From Proteles cristata cristata (Eukaryota > Chordata > Mammalia > Carnivora > Hyaenidae): 64,000 nucleotides of DNA. The DNA lies in the NCBI GenBank assembly GCA_017311185.1, contig JAESUZ010003107.1:930001-994000 (forward strand). The letters are read 5' to 3'. Below, piece after piece: positions 1-12,864 of the stretch. How positions within the stretch are numbered: position 1 is the first letter of the stretch; each line of letters begins with the position of its first letter. The position numbers and the translations under genes are program-made. The notes under the pieces were generated by a model that was not told the origin of the DNA, ran no database searches, and worked only from the letters and a program-made list of their open reading frames with translations.

Positions 1-124
1 GTCTGTTTTGGTAACCCAGTACCGAGAATAGTGCCTGGAGCTTACATGAGATACATATGTAATTGTATACATAATGAACATACATTAATTTCATACGTTA
101 TTAATTAATGAGTATCCATTAGAG

Positions 125-342
125 TTTTTTTAAGCTTTTCTTCTTTTTTCTTTTTAAATTTTCTTTTTGTTTATTTTGAAAGAGAGATAGAGAGCAAGCA
201 GGGCAGGGGCAGAGAGAGAGGGAGACAGAATCCCAAGCAGGTTTGAGCCCTATGTGGGGCTCGAACTCATGATCCATGAGATTGTGACCTGAGCCCAAGT
301 CAAGAGTCATACACTTAACTGACTGAGCCACCTAGACACCCC
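125..342 (-). mobile_element. CAN-SINE (tRNA-Lys-derived), full-length, diverged
   Basis: Reading the minus strand gives the tRNA-like head (the complement of 'ctgactgagccacc' at 319-332), the B-box region, a CT-rich body (seen here as GA-rich at 180-235) and an A-rich tail that appears as a T-rich tract at 125-175. Many substitutions relative to the copies at 41-55 kb mark it as an older member. A second, partial SINE in the opposite orientation starts about 50 bp downstream. Confidence 0.93.
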
Positions 343-393
343 TTGAATTTTGTGATTTAAACCCAACTCAACAGGCTTGAGTTAGAGCACCAC

Positions 394-512
394 GTCACTG
401 ACAGCTCAGAGCCTGGAACCTGCTTCAGATTCTGTGTCTCCCTCTCTCTCTCCTCCCCCTCCCCCACAAATAAATAAATTGAGAAAAAAAGAAAAGGAAA
501 GGAAAAAAAAGT
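394..512 (+). mobile_element. CAN-SINE, 5'-truncated
   Basis: Only the distal part of the element is present: the segment beginning 'tcactgacagctcagagcct', then the CT-rich tract (441-468), the AAATAAATAAA signal (467-478) and an A/G-rich tail. The tRNA-like head is missing. It lies tail-out next to the minus-strand copy at 125-342. Confidence 0.88.
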
Positions 513-1225
513 TCTAGTTATCAGGCTCATACTAAAATGCTCCAGGACTATTAGAAGGTGTGTGGGTGAATATTTTATTCAGACAAGCCCTCAGTATATC
601 CTGAGCTGCCTTCAAATCTAAGTTGCCCTTTTTTTACTCACGTGGACCAGTCAGGTATAATTCCAAATTAAATTAAGGGATCAAATGGAATAAAAAATGT
701 TGTTGAAAATAGAGCCATTTCCTCAAATGACCAGATTCAAAATAATCACTTACCATTCCCTCTCCATATTATGGTGATGTTATGAAATACCTTATTCACT
801 GGTAGACTTGATTGTAGGGTCATCTCTTCATTAAGACAAGATTCAGCATAAAGGGGATTTATTGTATAGGTGTGTTCAAGAGGCTCTCAGAAGACACAAG
901 AATGTGGGGCTGTCATAAGCCCAAGGAAATTCTAGGTGTTTCCATTGATAGAAGGGAAAGTGACATAAAATTGTGAGGAACAACACAGACCATAAGATCC
1001 TTGAAACGAAATGGAACCATGATAGAAGAAGCCTGAGTCTTATTAGGAAAATAAGAAGTCAGCTAGGAAATAATTGCATTGGTGAAACTTTATAACCTTA
1101 AATGAATATATAAAGTTATTGTCACTCTGTAAGAACCAGGAAGGACTTCTCACAGCAGTTGTCAACATTTCTTATGCTCTGGGCTTATTGCTCTTCGGAG
1201 AACTTTCTTAATCAGCTTGGAATTT
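505..1225. other. Unassigned AT-rich intergenic sequence
   Basis: No recognisable repeat family, no long open frame and no RNA gene. Composition is the AT-rich background seen across the left half of the window. Confidence 0.5.
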
Positions 1226-1790
1226 GTTTAATAGGCATTGATTGAAAGCCCATTATGGACCAGGCACCATCCTAATCATTTGGGATACAGAGGTGAGCAC
1301 AAATAGACACAACTTTGCCCAAACAGAGCTCACAGTTTGGTGGGACAGACTGAGACTACATCTGTCAACCAGCCATCCAATCACATATAATACAGAAGCT
1401 GTGTCAGTGCCATGAAGGAGAAGGAGATGGTGTTCTAAGAGCATATGATAGGGATTGGCTGATCAGGGAAGGCTTCCCTGGGCAAGCAAAATTTCACCTT
1501 AAAACTGAAGGAAGAATAGTTGTTAAGTGGGTGAAAATGGGGGCTGAGAGTAGGTTATCTTGCAGGCTGAAAAGAATAGTATGTGCAAATACCCTGTGGA
1601 AAGGAAGTCACATAGAGTACAAAGGACTGAGAGAAGGCTAGGTTCACTGAAAACAAGAGAGGAACAGAGCATGATGTGTATGATGGGCAGGGGAGTATGG
1701 AGGAACCAGATTGTGCCGGACTCCATCAGTCTGGTTATGGAGTTTTGTTTTCTTCTAACAGCAACAGGAAGCCTTTGAGGAATAATACTG
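1225..1790 (-). repeat. Ancient mammal-wide repeat, L2-like 3' end (reverse) plus adjoining fossil
   Basis: The start resembles the reverse complement of an L2 3' end ('cattatggaccaggcaccat', then 'gggatacagaggtgagcac', then 'gagctcacagtttggtggga'). It runs into a section ('agggaaggcttccctgggc', then 'gtgcaaataccctgtgg', then 'acaggaagcctttgagga') that belongs to a common mammalian dispersed repeat whose family name I cannot fix. Open frames on both strands here are incidental. Confidence 0.55.
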
Positions 1791-3180
1791 AAATTCCACC
1801 ACACAATTACATTCGATGCAGCATAATATCAGACTAATTCTGGTGAAAGAGTAAGAAAGCAACTAGCAGAATCTGAACAAGTTTAAGTCAGAAATCCCCA
1901 ATTAAGATTCCTGTTGACAATGGGAAAGCACAAGAATGAACCTGAAGCTTAAGGCAAAATTCTGTGGATCAAAGCCACTTGGATGTTATTTCTGGATAAA
2001 ATCCATAGAGTTCCCACAAATCACACCCCCCTTCTCCCAACCATTTAGCCATTTGAAGATTTTCTTATGTTCCGGCCCTTTGAATGCCCATCACAATTGC
2101 AGAAGTAAAATGACTGGTAATAAGAAATTGATTTAAGATCTTCCCTAAGGTAAAATAATGATTCATTGACGTTTGTAGCATTTTATTGTAAGTGTGGTGG
2201 AAATGATTATTATCTTTAATGGTTAACTGAGTAATTGATTATTGATAAATGAGTACTCTATTCAAGCCAGGATCCATCTTACATCACCTGGAAAAGGATG
2301 ATGTTCCTACTCTTTTAATGACCATTAAGTGGTAAATAAGGAAGTGGAAATGTTTCATAACTTAGATATTAAGTATCTTTGGTCATTTAACCACCTCTAC
2401 AATGAGAGCAATAAGGCAGCTGGGGGTAGGTAGCCAACTTACGGAAAGATCAATGACTGTTTTTCAGAGTTTTATTGAAGGTGCATTATAGATTGTCTTG
2501 CTTTTAACATTATTACTTCATTGAATAACAATATATGAGTAGGCTACGGGGAAAAATCAGAATGCAGCTATGCAAGGTTATCTGTGTGACAGGATGAGAA
2601 TTACATAGTAAAATGGTCTCCAGAGAAAATTTCAATCCCATTCCCCACTCTCTACCCAATGCAAGTGGGTCTGGCTACTGGGAAAACAGCAAAAATGAAT
2701 GAAGTTTGTCTTTGTGTTGTATCCACTCCCTTTCTGCTGTATACCCCTGTGTACCATCCCATGTTTTTTCACAGTTATCTACCTGAATTCTTATGTTGCC
2801 CTCTAACTACCCAGAGTTCACCCCTACAAACAAATACCACATCTCACTGAGACTTATACTTCACACAAGTTTCCCCTGTGCCATGATGATCTCTTTTGCA
2901 ATCAAATTCTTTATTCTAACTACCACTCCTTCAGTATTTTTATCGCCAGACAAGCCTTAAAAAGACAGCAGTGCAATTTAACTAACTTTTACTATTTCCC
3001 ATTTAACCTGCTTTGTGCAGGCTTCATTTTAATAAATATACCAATTACATATTTAGTAAATCTTTGGTGAGAAGAATTTCAGGTGGTTTAACAGAGTGAT
3101 ATGAAGTTTCATGGGACTATGTATTTGGGGAAAGGTGGAGGAAACATAGGTGCACTATGTTTTGCTAAAAGTGGTTATCA
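1790..3180. other. Unassigned AT-rich intergenic sequence
   Basis: I recognise no repeat family, gene or regulatory block. The small open frames here (for example 1936-2136 and 2659-2850) lack coding character and family resemblance. Confidence 0.5.
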
Positions 3181-3184
3181 GAGG

Positions 3185-3310
3185 TAGGATTGAATGGTGG
3201 CGTTGAAGTTCAACAGAGGTGGGTTCAAATCCTGGCCCTCTCTCATACTAGCAGGGCCACTTCTATGTCTGAGATTCATCTGTAAAGAGGGTATTATGGT
3301 CTCATGAGAT
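3185..3310 (-). repeat. MIR SINE fragment
   Basis: The reverse-orientation MIR core is visible: 'aggtgggttcaaatcctggc' at about 3220, followed by the 'atctgtaaagagggtatta' segment. Both ends are eroded. Confidence 0.7.
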
Positions 3311-4770
3311 TAGAGTAGGTAGTAAAAAGAACCAAATTATCACTAACATGTTTACATGGATAAATGGGTTACCAAGGCATCGTAATCAGTGTGGACCACC
3401 AATAATTGTCTGATTTTTCCCAATACTCTTAAGGAAGAATTGAGTGGGCTAACCAAGAACTTAATAAGGAACAAAAGGCTTGCCTAGAGCTGGAACATCT
3501 GAACATGATCATCCACAAAACAAACAACCTCTGACTCCAAGCCTAATCTGACACTTAGCTTTATATCTATGAATTTTTAAAAGGTACTCTCTTTACTTTG
3601 GCCTCAGTTTGAAAAGCAAGGGCATTAGTACTAACCTATTAACACTTCAAGATAATTTGAGAGCTCATTCAATATCCAGATATTTATGTCAACCATAGAA
3701 TGATTCTAGATGAAGTAGGATAATTTCATGATTATAGGTCATGATGATACAATCACCAAAAGACCAGGTTTAAAAAAAAAAAAAAAACTTTCTCTTAATG
3801 CTGGTATCCAGTTTATTTCTACCTAACATATCTTCTGATACTTTAAAGTAAAGAAATATTATTGCCTCCTGTCCTTTCCCTCTCCTAATTCAAACTCAGC
3901 AGCAATGGCTGTGGCTTTGGTCTTTACTTCACCTTTCAATCACTCCTGAAACCCATGGTAAATAATGAGATAGTTTGATTGGGTTTGGAAAATATTGATT
4001 TAGTACATTTCTCTAAGACCATTTCTGGAAGAAAAAATATTTATAATTTAATGTTCCAAATATGCCATCTTTATTAAAAGTGAGAGGAGGCAGAATCTAG
4101 CCATAAATTCATTACTTCTAACCCTTGACCCCAAAGCTTCAAGCCATTCATATATCATAGAGCAGAGTCAAAGTTCAGAGTCCCTTTAAATCATACATAG
4201 CAGTTACTCTCCTAATAGTCTATTGAAAAGAGCCACCAATCTACTTTAAATGAAAGAAGAAGTCCATATTTACCACAGCCCCACTGCTGTGCAGTTTCTG
4301 CACTTTAATGGGAAAAATGCATGGACAAAGCTAGAGGACTGAGGATGTTGGCAGTTGTGGGGAGAGTGGATAAGGACATTGCATTAGGTAATTGTGTAAC
4401 ACTGCATTTTCCTCATTGTATTTACCAAAGACAGTCATATTCAAACTGTGTCCTTTCTAGCCCAGGGATTCTGCAGAGCTGCTCAATGCAAGATCCAGGG
4501 GAAGGCAAAGCAATGAGGTTTAGCGGATATCCTACAACTGGAACAAAGCTGCTTTTATTATCTGGCATTCATATATAATATCAAACTAGGAAAAAATGAG
4601 AATTCTATTTCTAAGAAGCATTTAAACCTCATTAATGTAAGGTTCTAGAGGATTATTTCTTTGCCTCAGTAGAAAAAAATAAACAGAAAAATATGCACAA
4701 CGTTTTTTGAAACATCTTTATAAATTACTATTCTTTGGCTGTCAAAGATGAGATGATAAATTCATATAAG
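3310..4770. other. Unassigned AT-rich sequence
   Basis: Nothing recognised apart from an A-run at 3772-3786. The open frame at 4321-4578 has no recognisable domain and lies in unremarkable sequence. Confidence 0.45.
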
Positions 4771-4945
4771 AATAGCTACGAGGTGTCAAGTGCTTATCAT
4801 GTTCCTAGGACTATGCTAAGGACTTCACATTGATAAATTTCATAATCACACAAAGAAGCAGGATATACTATGATCTCCATTGTGCAACTAGGAAAATCTA
4901 GGGTCAGAGAAGCTAAGCTGTGTCCAAGGTTACACAATCAGAAAG
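4770..4945 (+). repeat. MIR SINE, 5' part
   Basis: The MIR head ('gaggtgtcaagtgcttatca'), central core and the 'gtgtccaaggttacacaatc' motif are in order on the plus strand. The element appears to continue at 5345-5421, so the sequence at 4960-5340 looks like a later insertion into this MIR. Confidence 0.75.
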
Positions 4946-4959
4946 GAATTAAAAGGGAA

Positions 4960-5340
4960 GGATAACTATTGAAACAATCTCAAATTCTCAATGGCTTAAC
5001 ACAGATGTTTATGGCTTATTCACATACCAATTCCTGATGGAGTTGGGTAGATGGTCTCTCACTGCGTGATTCAGAGACCCAGTGCTCTTCAATACTGTGA
5101 CACTTCCTCTAGAACCTCAGAAGCCTCTGCTGGATTTCTTCATCTGGTCATCAGACAGATAACAGGGAATACTGTATTGCATAGGGGGTTTTTTAAGGGC
5201 CAGACCTAAGGGATACATAACTTCTGCCCGTATTCCTTTGATCAGAACTCATCACAAAGATGTGTCCAACTCTAAGGGAAGTTGGGAAATGTAGTCTGGC
5301 TATATGACCAGGAAGAAAAGGAAACTGGTTACTTGCCAGT
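4960..5340. repeat. Ancient interspersed repeat inside a MIR, family unresolved
   Basis: The block begins near 'ctcaatggcttaacacagat' and ends near 'gggaaatgtagtctggctat'. Both motifs recur in old mammalian repeats, and the block splits a MIR into two collinear pieces, which supports its being an insertion. I cannot decide between a MaLR-type LTR and a DNA-transposon fossil. Confidence 0.45.
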
Positions 5341-5344
5341 CTCT

Positions 5345-5421
5345 ACCAGGATGATAGGGCCAGGATTCAAACTCAAGAGCTTCCAATCTTCCAGAGCCCT
5401 CTACAGTATGCACTTAACTGG
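5345..5421 (+). repeat. MIR SINE, 3' part (continuation)
   Basis: Contains 'gccaggattcaaactcaaga', the MIR segment that should follow the portion ending at 4945. Orientation and order match. Confidence 0.65.
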
Positions 5422-5489
5422 TCTCCGGACATAAAATAAGCATTATGAATCATGACGTCTAGGGTCATTATTTCAGATTTTGGATAATC

Positions 5490-5690
5490 CCTAAGATAAC
5501 ATTCACTCATTTATTCATTCAAAATGTGTTGAACATCTACTACATACCAGGCAGATATTCATTCATTCATCCATTCATTCATTCATTCATTCATTTACGC
5601 AAAATTTATTGATTTCTCAGTATGTGCCAAGCTAATTGTTAGGGCAGCAACAATAAATAAGAGAGAAACAATCCTTGTCAGTGTGGAACT
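5490..5690 (-). repeat. L2 3' end fragment (reverse) with embedded (ATTC)n
   Basis: Two successive L2-type reverse ends are visible ('gttgaacatctactacatac' at 5529 and 'ttattgatttctcagtatgt' at 5607). They are separated by an expanded ATTC tract, and the second is followed by 'caatccttgtcagtgtggaa'. A duplication of the end or slippage in the ATTC tail could produce this arrangement. Confidence 0.6.
5556..5595. repeat. (ATTC)n microsatellite
   Basis: About ten ATTC units with one CCATTC interruption, seen directly. It probably expanded from the natural ATTCATTC terminus of the reverse L2 end. Confidence 0.95.
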
Positions 5691-5869
5691 CACATCTAAA
5701 TGATGTGAATTGTATTTTTCACATAAGGCACTTTACTACTTTTTACAAAAATCATGCACCACCATGTGCTTGGTGCCCTTTCAGCTTCTTCCATTTAGCT
5801 ACAATACATGTGAGAATACAGGAAAATACATGTGTACTATTGGGGATATATGTTGAAATTCCCTTGAAA

Positions 5870-5945
5870 AGGCAGAGATCTTACTGTATCTGTCTTTGTA
5901 CCTCTGGCACCTAACACAGCATCTGGCATGTGAATAAATGCCAGT
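5870..5945 (+). repeat. L2 3' end fragment
   Basis: The segment 'gtctttgtacctctggcacc' followed by 'acacagcatctggcatgtga' and 'aataaatg' matches the L2 3' terminus in the sense direction. Confidence 0.6.
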
Positions 5946-8410
5946 GTCATGGACAGAGCAGTAGATTAGGAATTGTAAGGTTTAGCTTTTGCTTTTGTTC
6001 ATGACTTACTTCATGTATCACTTGAGTATGTTTCTTCACTGCAAAGTGAAACACTTTGAACAAAAGTTTTCCAGGTCCCTCCCATATCTAAACCATATGC
6101 TTAACATTTTGAAGACATGTGGTCTAATTGAAACTACATGAGACCAGGGGGTCAGCAGATATAGACAGGAGCTCTGGTTCTCCAGTTCCTGGGAGAAGTC
6201 ACCCCCGATCTCTGGTTCTCAGTCCATTCACTGGTAAACAAATGATTTCAAACACTAAGAGTATCCTTTTAGATTCTAATATTTTATTAGTAATAGAGAT
6301 ACTAACTAATATTAGGCACCAAAAGATCAGGTTCCTACTTCAGAATTTCATTCCCTAACGATGAATCCTAAACAAGGACCTCCAAAGATCTGAAAAAGGC
6401 AGAACTCCTTCCATGTGTAGCAGGATTAACTTTCTCCCTGTACCTGATCACTTTAAGCATGTTTTTCTTTTCCTCAAAATTCATAACCATCTTGGTGTCA
6501 ACTACTTGGCTTGGTATTGTTACTCCCTATTTAGCTCAGTTTACTTGACTAATCCATTACTTAATAACTGCATTACTATGAACTCTCAGCTTTCCTCCTC
6601 CAAAATTAGAAACCATGTCAGAGCAAAGTGATTCATAACAGTCTAAACAATGAAGCTGTCTCTCTTAATATTTCCATTTATCAGGATGTAATCTTTATTT
6701 AAAGTTTTAATCAAAATGGGAAAAAACACAGTCTTCATAACAAGGAAGAAAATTTTATTAATGCTCTGGAAATCAAGAGGTTATGGACAATTAAAATTTA
6801 TAAAATGTTTAATTTTAGCAAAAGTTAATGAGACCTTTTGCTAATGAAACCAACTCTATTTGTAATATTGGTTGGAGAGTTAATGAAATAATACCTGTGG
6901 TGCATATGAGGGCCCTGAAAGAAATGCAGATGACACAAGATATAACTATGGTGATTTTACCAATACACAGGGGATGTAAACATCTGTCTGAAAGTGTCTA
7001 CAAGTATGAAAATAAACATAAATCACAAAACTAGGGTTCGATTGTTTCCAAGAGGCAGTAGGTAGAGGGAATTCCTTTCTAAAATAGAATCAACCATAAG
7101 TCAGAATCAGATTGCTTACATATTCTGTCCATAGGCTAGAACATGGATTTTGATCTGAGTGGAGGCAGGGGGCTAAAAGCATTCTGTAGTTAAGAATGAA
7201 GAATTAAAGTCTCAAAGCCAAAGGTTTGTGATGCCTTCATTTATTATTTAAAAAGAAATCTTTTTAAAACGAAAGACTGCAATTCCAGCATTATTTGGTC
7301 CCAGACTAATATTCTCCAGGTTCACTTTATCGGTTGCATGTGAGCCTGAAAGATGCTATTACTCTCTGACCAGCAGTGGCTGTGCTGACGCTGAGGCCCT
7401 AAGGGAAATGGAAAAGTCAGCAGCAGTAAGCACATCTCACATGCATCATTTTTTCTCTAAGTACATAAATCCTGCAGAAACCAGTCCCCACTCTTGTATC
7501 TTCAAAGCCACATTCAACAGAGCCTTAGTCTATGAAACCTGATAGGAAGACTTGGACAACTGTTTCTAAATCTGTGGTTTCCTAAGTGTGAGAACAAAAA
7601 TGATCAAGCAGCACATGAAGAGAAAATATTAAAACCTCATCTCCTTAGGTTTTACTAGTATTTCATATATGGATGGTGACTAATACATGTGTATATTAAA
7701 AAATATTACATGTCTTGGAGGAATATAGTCAGAATTTCAGCAGGAAACAGAAGGTATCTTCAAATTAGATAAACTGGGAAGAGTTTAATAGAGGAATAAT
7801 TGGCATATGTTTGGAGCACCACGTTTTAGTAAAACCAACAAGAGATGATACATTCCAAACAAGTAACTGCAGGGAGGGGCAAAAGGAGGGAATTGATCAT
7901 AGAAACAAAGGGAGAGGCATGAAGAGTGCCATGTGACAGGAGCTGTACCATTTGGGAGAGGAAACAAACTAACCCACAGCCACTGAGCAAGGTGTGAGCC
8001 AGAAACAGTACCCTGTCCTCACTTTCCCCTTCCTCAGGTTTCCTGCCAAACCCACTAAAAGTCATGACAAAAGACCCCATTGAAGTAGTCCATATGGATC
8101 TCCCCATGTGGCCTGGAGGGGTATACAGAAGCTATCCACAGAGGATGTGTCCCTAGTTAGTTTTACTAATAGGGTTATTTATTTGTATAATCAAAAAAGT
8201 TAGGATACCTCTGCTTTAAATAATTTCACTAGATACTAAGACTATATTAGGAAAAAGCTAAGTTCAGAAGGCTTAGGCTACCTAGCCTTAGGCTCAGTGG
8301 CCCCTAATTAATTAGGAAAGTCTGTTCTGCACAAGAGAAGGGAAAGTGTAGCATTTAGGCCATGTTTTTTCCATCTCTGCTAGGATTATCAAGCCAGTAT
8401 TTACTTCAAT
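5945..8410. other. Unassigned AT-rich sequence
   Basis: No family-level repeat or gene recognised. The open frames at 6128-6358, 6413-6631, 6828-7034 and 7785-8107 show no domain and no splice-anchored context. The stretch at 7205-7450 is non-repetitive in appearance but has no clear motif cluster. Confidence 0.45.
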
Positions 8411-8414
8411 GGAT

Positions 8415-8580
8415 TTTATTTTCATTCATCCACTCTCATTCATTTATCCATTTGTTGTGCCAGGCATTGTACAGGTGCTCAGAGTACAAAGATGAATTAG
8501 ATATGACCCCTAGCCTCAAGATTGTATAAGTTTATAGGAGGAGACAGATATACAAATAATATGTAGAATAGTATTGTAAT
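8415..8580 (-). repeat. L2-like 3' end fragment (reverse)
   Basis: 'ttgtgccaggcattgtacag' at 8454, followed by 'gagtacaaagatgaattaga' and 'cctagcctcaagattgtata', follows the reverse L2 end pattern: short target-like ATTC head, 'tgtgccaggca', then the body. Confidence 0.6.
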
Positions 8581-10790
8581 CATGATGAGAAATCAGAGCA
8601 CGTTATGATGGGATTACAAAGAAAAAATGGCCATTTCTATGATGTTGGGAGAAGGTCAAGAATTGTTTCATGTAAACATTAGATTGAGAAAACTAAGGGA
8701 GAAAATAGACAACGTATTCTAGGCCAAGGAAAATGAGCTGGTGATTTGAGAAAACAGAAATATTTCAACACAGCTGAGACTCAGAGTAAAAATGGGGACA
8801 AACACACAATGCAGCTGGGAAGGTAACCAGACCAAGATTGTAGAAAACCTGATTTGCAAATCTAAAAAGTGAAATCTGTTATCTGAATGATTTTATATTG
8901 AGCATTTAGTTTAATCAACTCTACCTCAGTGTATTTGGAGCAGTTACCTTAACTGGAAAATAAAAACTATTGGTCATATGCCATCACCCAGAATCAACTA
9001 AAAAAGTTATTCTGAACTACAGTGTTAACAGCTACCATTATTTTATGGTGAGGAAACCAACACTGAACAATTTGTCTAAAATCAGTTTTGGATGCTTTGA
9101 CCACTGTTTCTTTAAGGATATCTAGGCGACTTCAAGTAAACCATGTGATGATCATCAAATAGAGTCTAATTAAGACATGGCATTAAAGATACCTCTTTCC
9201 TTCTTACAGGTTTTCCTAGATATTGAAATGAAGTCCTATTAAAAGTTCTCAGTCCCACCGCAAAAGCTGCAAAGCCCAGACATTTTTAATGGACATCAGA
9301 TATTTTCACAATATTATGATCCTGATGATCCAACAATTTCCCAGTTAGTTGACCTATATGGGTGTGAGAGCACTGGCTTTGGCATATTTTATTTCTGAAA
9401 ACAGAGGAGGCAAATTAATTTGCCCTCTCTATGCTGATAAGTACCAGTACAAATAAGTCTTATTTTCAGCCTGCCTCAATCACAAAATATCTCTTAATTG
9501 TATAAAGCAGTTTAGAGAATGCATTGGCTATTTGACAACTCAGATGCACAAACAAATTCAATAAAGATGGTTTTGTAAAGAACAATGGAGTAAAGAATAA
9601 ATTTTGAAAGCACTGAAAGTCAAAGTTGACCTCTTAAAGGAGTACATCAAACGAATGAACAATAAATTTTCCATAAGGCAAACCAAAGCATATTTTATAA
9701 AGCAAAAATTGTCTCCCTTGAATACTCAACAAGGCACCTAATGGGCCCAATTCTTTTCTAATATAACTCTCACAGACTGGATCTGTTTTTTCCCCGACAC
9801 ATCCACTGGCACTCATATTTCATTAGGTTATTCTCAATCAATATTCCTGCCGTGACTAGATAAGGCACTATGAACAGGGAAGCACTGAAGGACTTGCCAG
9901 CTGTTGGGTCCTTCTGAGGATGAAGTAAAGTGTTTTCTTGCCTCTTCAGAATTCCAAGGTAAATAAAGGCAGATAGCTTTCTACCTGTAGTTATTCTTTT
10001 AGAGACAAGTCTGTAGAACTTCTCATTATAGGCCAATTCTGCAACAAACGTCTCTGAGGGGTTTTCAGTTTACATTCAAGCTAGCGGAACTTCTAAAGGT
10101 CAGAATGATTAGGTCCAGCACCCATCCCAAGTATCAATGGCTAGAAGGGCTGGGCCACCCTGAGCCAGTAGAAATGCAGGGGGAAGTAGGCAAGTAGGTG
10201 ATAAACACCATCTTCCACTGAGGAGGTCAAAGCTCTCTTCTCAAGAAACCAAAAAGAGCCAGGAAGAGGATAATGATGTCATAATGAACCTCCTAAAATT
10301 CTCATTACCTTCTTTTATCTGCATCCAGTCTTCATCACAAGGAAAACAGTGAGAAAGATCCCAAGTCTCTTCATTGCTTTTCAGTTATTCATCCTCATTT
10401 TTTGCTATAATCTATGAAATCAGTGCAACTGAAGGAGTTGTAGATGGATTGATTGTGAACTGATTTATGATCCTTATTGCACCAGAGAAGTAATTTTATG
10501 CATATAACTTCTTTTACAATTACCTCCACATGATTTCAAAGGAGTTCACTGCTTATGGGAGGAGGCCATCAATAAGTGACACTTGCATATTCATTCATTT
10601 CAATCAGAGATTTTTAAAGACTCAGGGGAATAGTTCAATGCCATTGAAAATTACTTTCTTTTTCATCATGTTTCCCCTATTTTTTTTTTCAGAGAAAAAA
10701 ACATATGGTATAATCACAGTCTGTTTTTATTTAACTTAATTTTACTTTTACTTTTAAGCAATTATATCTAAGAGAGTTAAAAAGAGAGGC
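8580..10790. other. Unassigned AT-rich sequence with possible MIR relic
   Basis: A faint MIR-like segment may lie near 9020-9110 ('tggtgaggaaaccaacactg'). Otherwise nothing is recognised. The overlapping minus-strand open frames at 9634-10036 have no family signature. Confidence 0.4.
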
Positions 10791-10794
10791 TGTG

Positions 10795-10990
10795 TTTATT
10801 AAATGCCAGCTGTGTGCCTGAAACTGTGCTAGCCCTTATCTACATGAAGCCTTATATTCTTTCCAAGGTCATAATTACTTTGCCTGTTCCACACGAAAAG
10901 AAACTCATAGACACATAAGTATTTATTTGCCCAACATCAAACAGCCAAAAAGTGTCAGACAGGCTGATGTTTGAACTCATATCTGACTAA
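10795..10990 (+). repeat. MIR SINE
   Basis: The head 'taaatgccagctgtgtgcct', the 'gaaactcatagacacataag' core and the 'tgatgtttgaactcatatct' tail occur in MIR order on the plus strand. Confidence 0.72.
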
Positions 10991-11605
10991 CTGTAACCAT
11001 TTTTTTTTTAATGACTTCACACTGTCCTCAGTTTTGGGGGATAAAACTCAATATGTCTTATATTTCTCAGTCTGTGAAAAGGTTTTTCAGGGTTCTCAAA
11101 ATAATCTGAGACTGTTTACTACACCCCAAAAGTCTTGTGAAGCACACATTCTCAACACTATCTTTTCCTTTCATCTTTTATTTTTTTTTAACATGACTTA
11201 CCTGAGGGAGTCCCTGGTATCTACCAGAGTCTGTGGACCATGTGTTAAAAGTATTGCTTGACCTTGATAACTTAGCCAAGCTATTGCCATTGGAAGAGAT
11301 GATAAAATTACCTGGCTTTGAGACCTTGTGTTGATCAGTTTTTCCCAAACTTTAATTGTATAACATCTACACCATTTTTGCCATATCTGAATTGTACTGA
11401 GTAATTATTAACTTATGAGGTTTTAGTCAATTTTAATGACTCTGAATATTTTTCTTATTCATATTAAATACATATATAAAAGGGAAAATGTCAGTATTGC
11501 AACTAAAGTTACACTTGGGAAGCACTAGAGTAACTGGTTTGGGTTTTTTTTTTTTTTTCCATTTTTTACCCATTTGTATATGTGTCATTTGTCCATGGTC
11601 TCTAT
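10990..11605. other. Unassigned AT-rich sequence
   Basis: Contains short T-runs near 11000, 11180 and 11545 but no recognisable element or gene. Confidence 0.4.
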
Positions 11606-11609
11606 TTTT

Positions 11610-11830
11610 TTTATTCATTCACCCAAAACACACGTATTGAGCACCAACTGTATGATTGACACTGTCTGGACACTAACAGCCAGGTGGAGAGTGATTTGTG
11701 GCAAAGAAAGAATGAAAATATGGAGGGTAGGCAGAGAGCTGCTAGGTTATTATAGCAACCCAGCGAGAGGTAAAAGGGACTGAATGAGATCAACAGTAAT
11801 GGAAAGGAATGGATATGTTTAAGAGACATT
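11610..11830 (-). repeat. L2-like 3' end fragment (reverse)
   Basis: 'ttattcattcacccaaaaca' followed by 'attgagcaccaactgtatga' matches the reversed L2 terminus. The remainder is diverged. Confidence 0.5.
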
Positions 11831-12289
11831 TCAGAGGTAAAATCAACAGACCTTGGTATTAATTCAATTTACAGGGGTGGTTAGGAAAGAGAAAATGGAA
11901 AAATATGCTTAGGACTATTTAAATATTTTAGGCACAATAAATTGTAATACTTTTTGTCTTCTTTAACAATCTTAAACACAACTCATAAGGAATGGAGAAA
12001 TTTGGGGGAGGGGGTGAATCTTGCTTAAAACCAGATATAATATTTAACATATTTTTTTATGTTAAATTAAAATTAGCAACCTATATGGTATTAGCCACCA
12101 ACCAGTTGGAAAAAAGTGCTTAAAAGGTCCCAGAAGTCCTCCGTCTGAAAACCAGGAGGTAGAATCAGGGAAGGGTATGAGAAGGAGTTATATGAGGTAG
12201 GAGGATCCAGGTACAAGCTACTTACCCAGAAGTATGAAAACATTTCAAGATTTTAACAATGGCTGCAAACCTCCAGATTATCACACCTA

Positions 12290-12790
12290 CTTAAATCCCT
12301 ATAGTGGCCCTCTCAATTCTCTCAAGTGAAATCTTTGTAGTTCTCAAGGTCATGACCATGCACCTCTCCAGCTTCATCTCAGCTCCAATCCCTCATCTTA
12401 TCTCTGCTCCACAACTCACTGAAATCTCAAGCTGCAAAGCTTTCACAAATGCCTCTCCTGAGAACATTCATCTGTCCTTCTTCCAGGGAGCTCCCAGTTA
12501 TCCTTCTGGCTCCATCTTGGATGTGGTATCAGAGAAGTTTCTCCTGACCTTCCAGACCAAGACAGGTTTTCTTTTTACACATAGGAAGTACTTTGTTCTC
12601 TCCTTCATAGCATTCAAAACTATTAGATTTACATAATTTGTTGGATAATTATTTGTGTTCTGTTGTCTTCTATACGAAACTCACTAAGGTTTATGAGGGC
12701 AAGAACAAGGTCAGATTTTTTCACAATCCTTTTCTCAAAACTTCACCTAGAGTTTGCTATATCAAAGTACTAAAAAGTACCCCAAAATTT
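12290..12790 (+). repeat. L2 LINE 3' portion
   Basis: Sense-strand L2-type text: 'gtcatgaccatgcacctctc', 'cacaaatgcctctcctgag', 'gcaagaacaaggtcag' and a trailing 'agtttgctatatcaaagta'. The 110-residue open frame at 12304-12636 falls inside and is not a host gene. Confidence 0.55.
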
Positions 12791-12864
12791 TTTCCTCTGT
12801 AGGAAGGGAGAGAAGATGGTGCCTATTCACTTACTATTGTTAAGGGGAGGTTTGGGACATTTAG

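Noticed and set aside
12304..12636. 110-codon open frame as a novel small gene
   Set aside because: It lies within sense L2 sequence and has no conserved domain.
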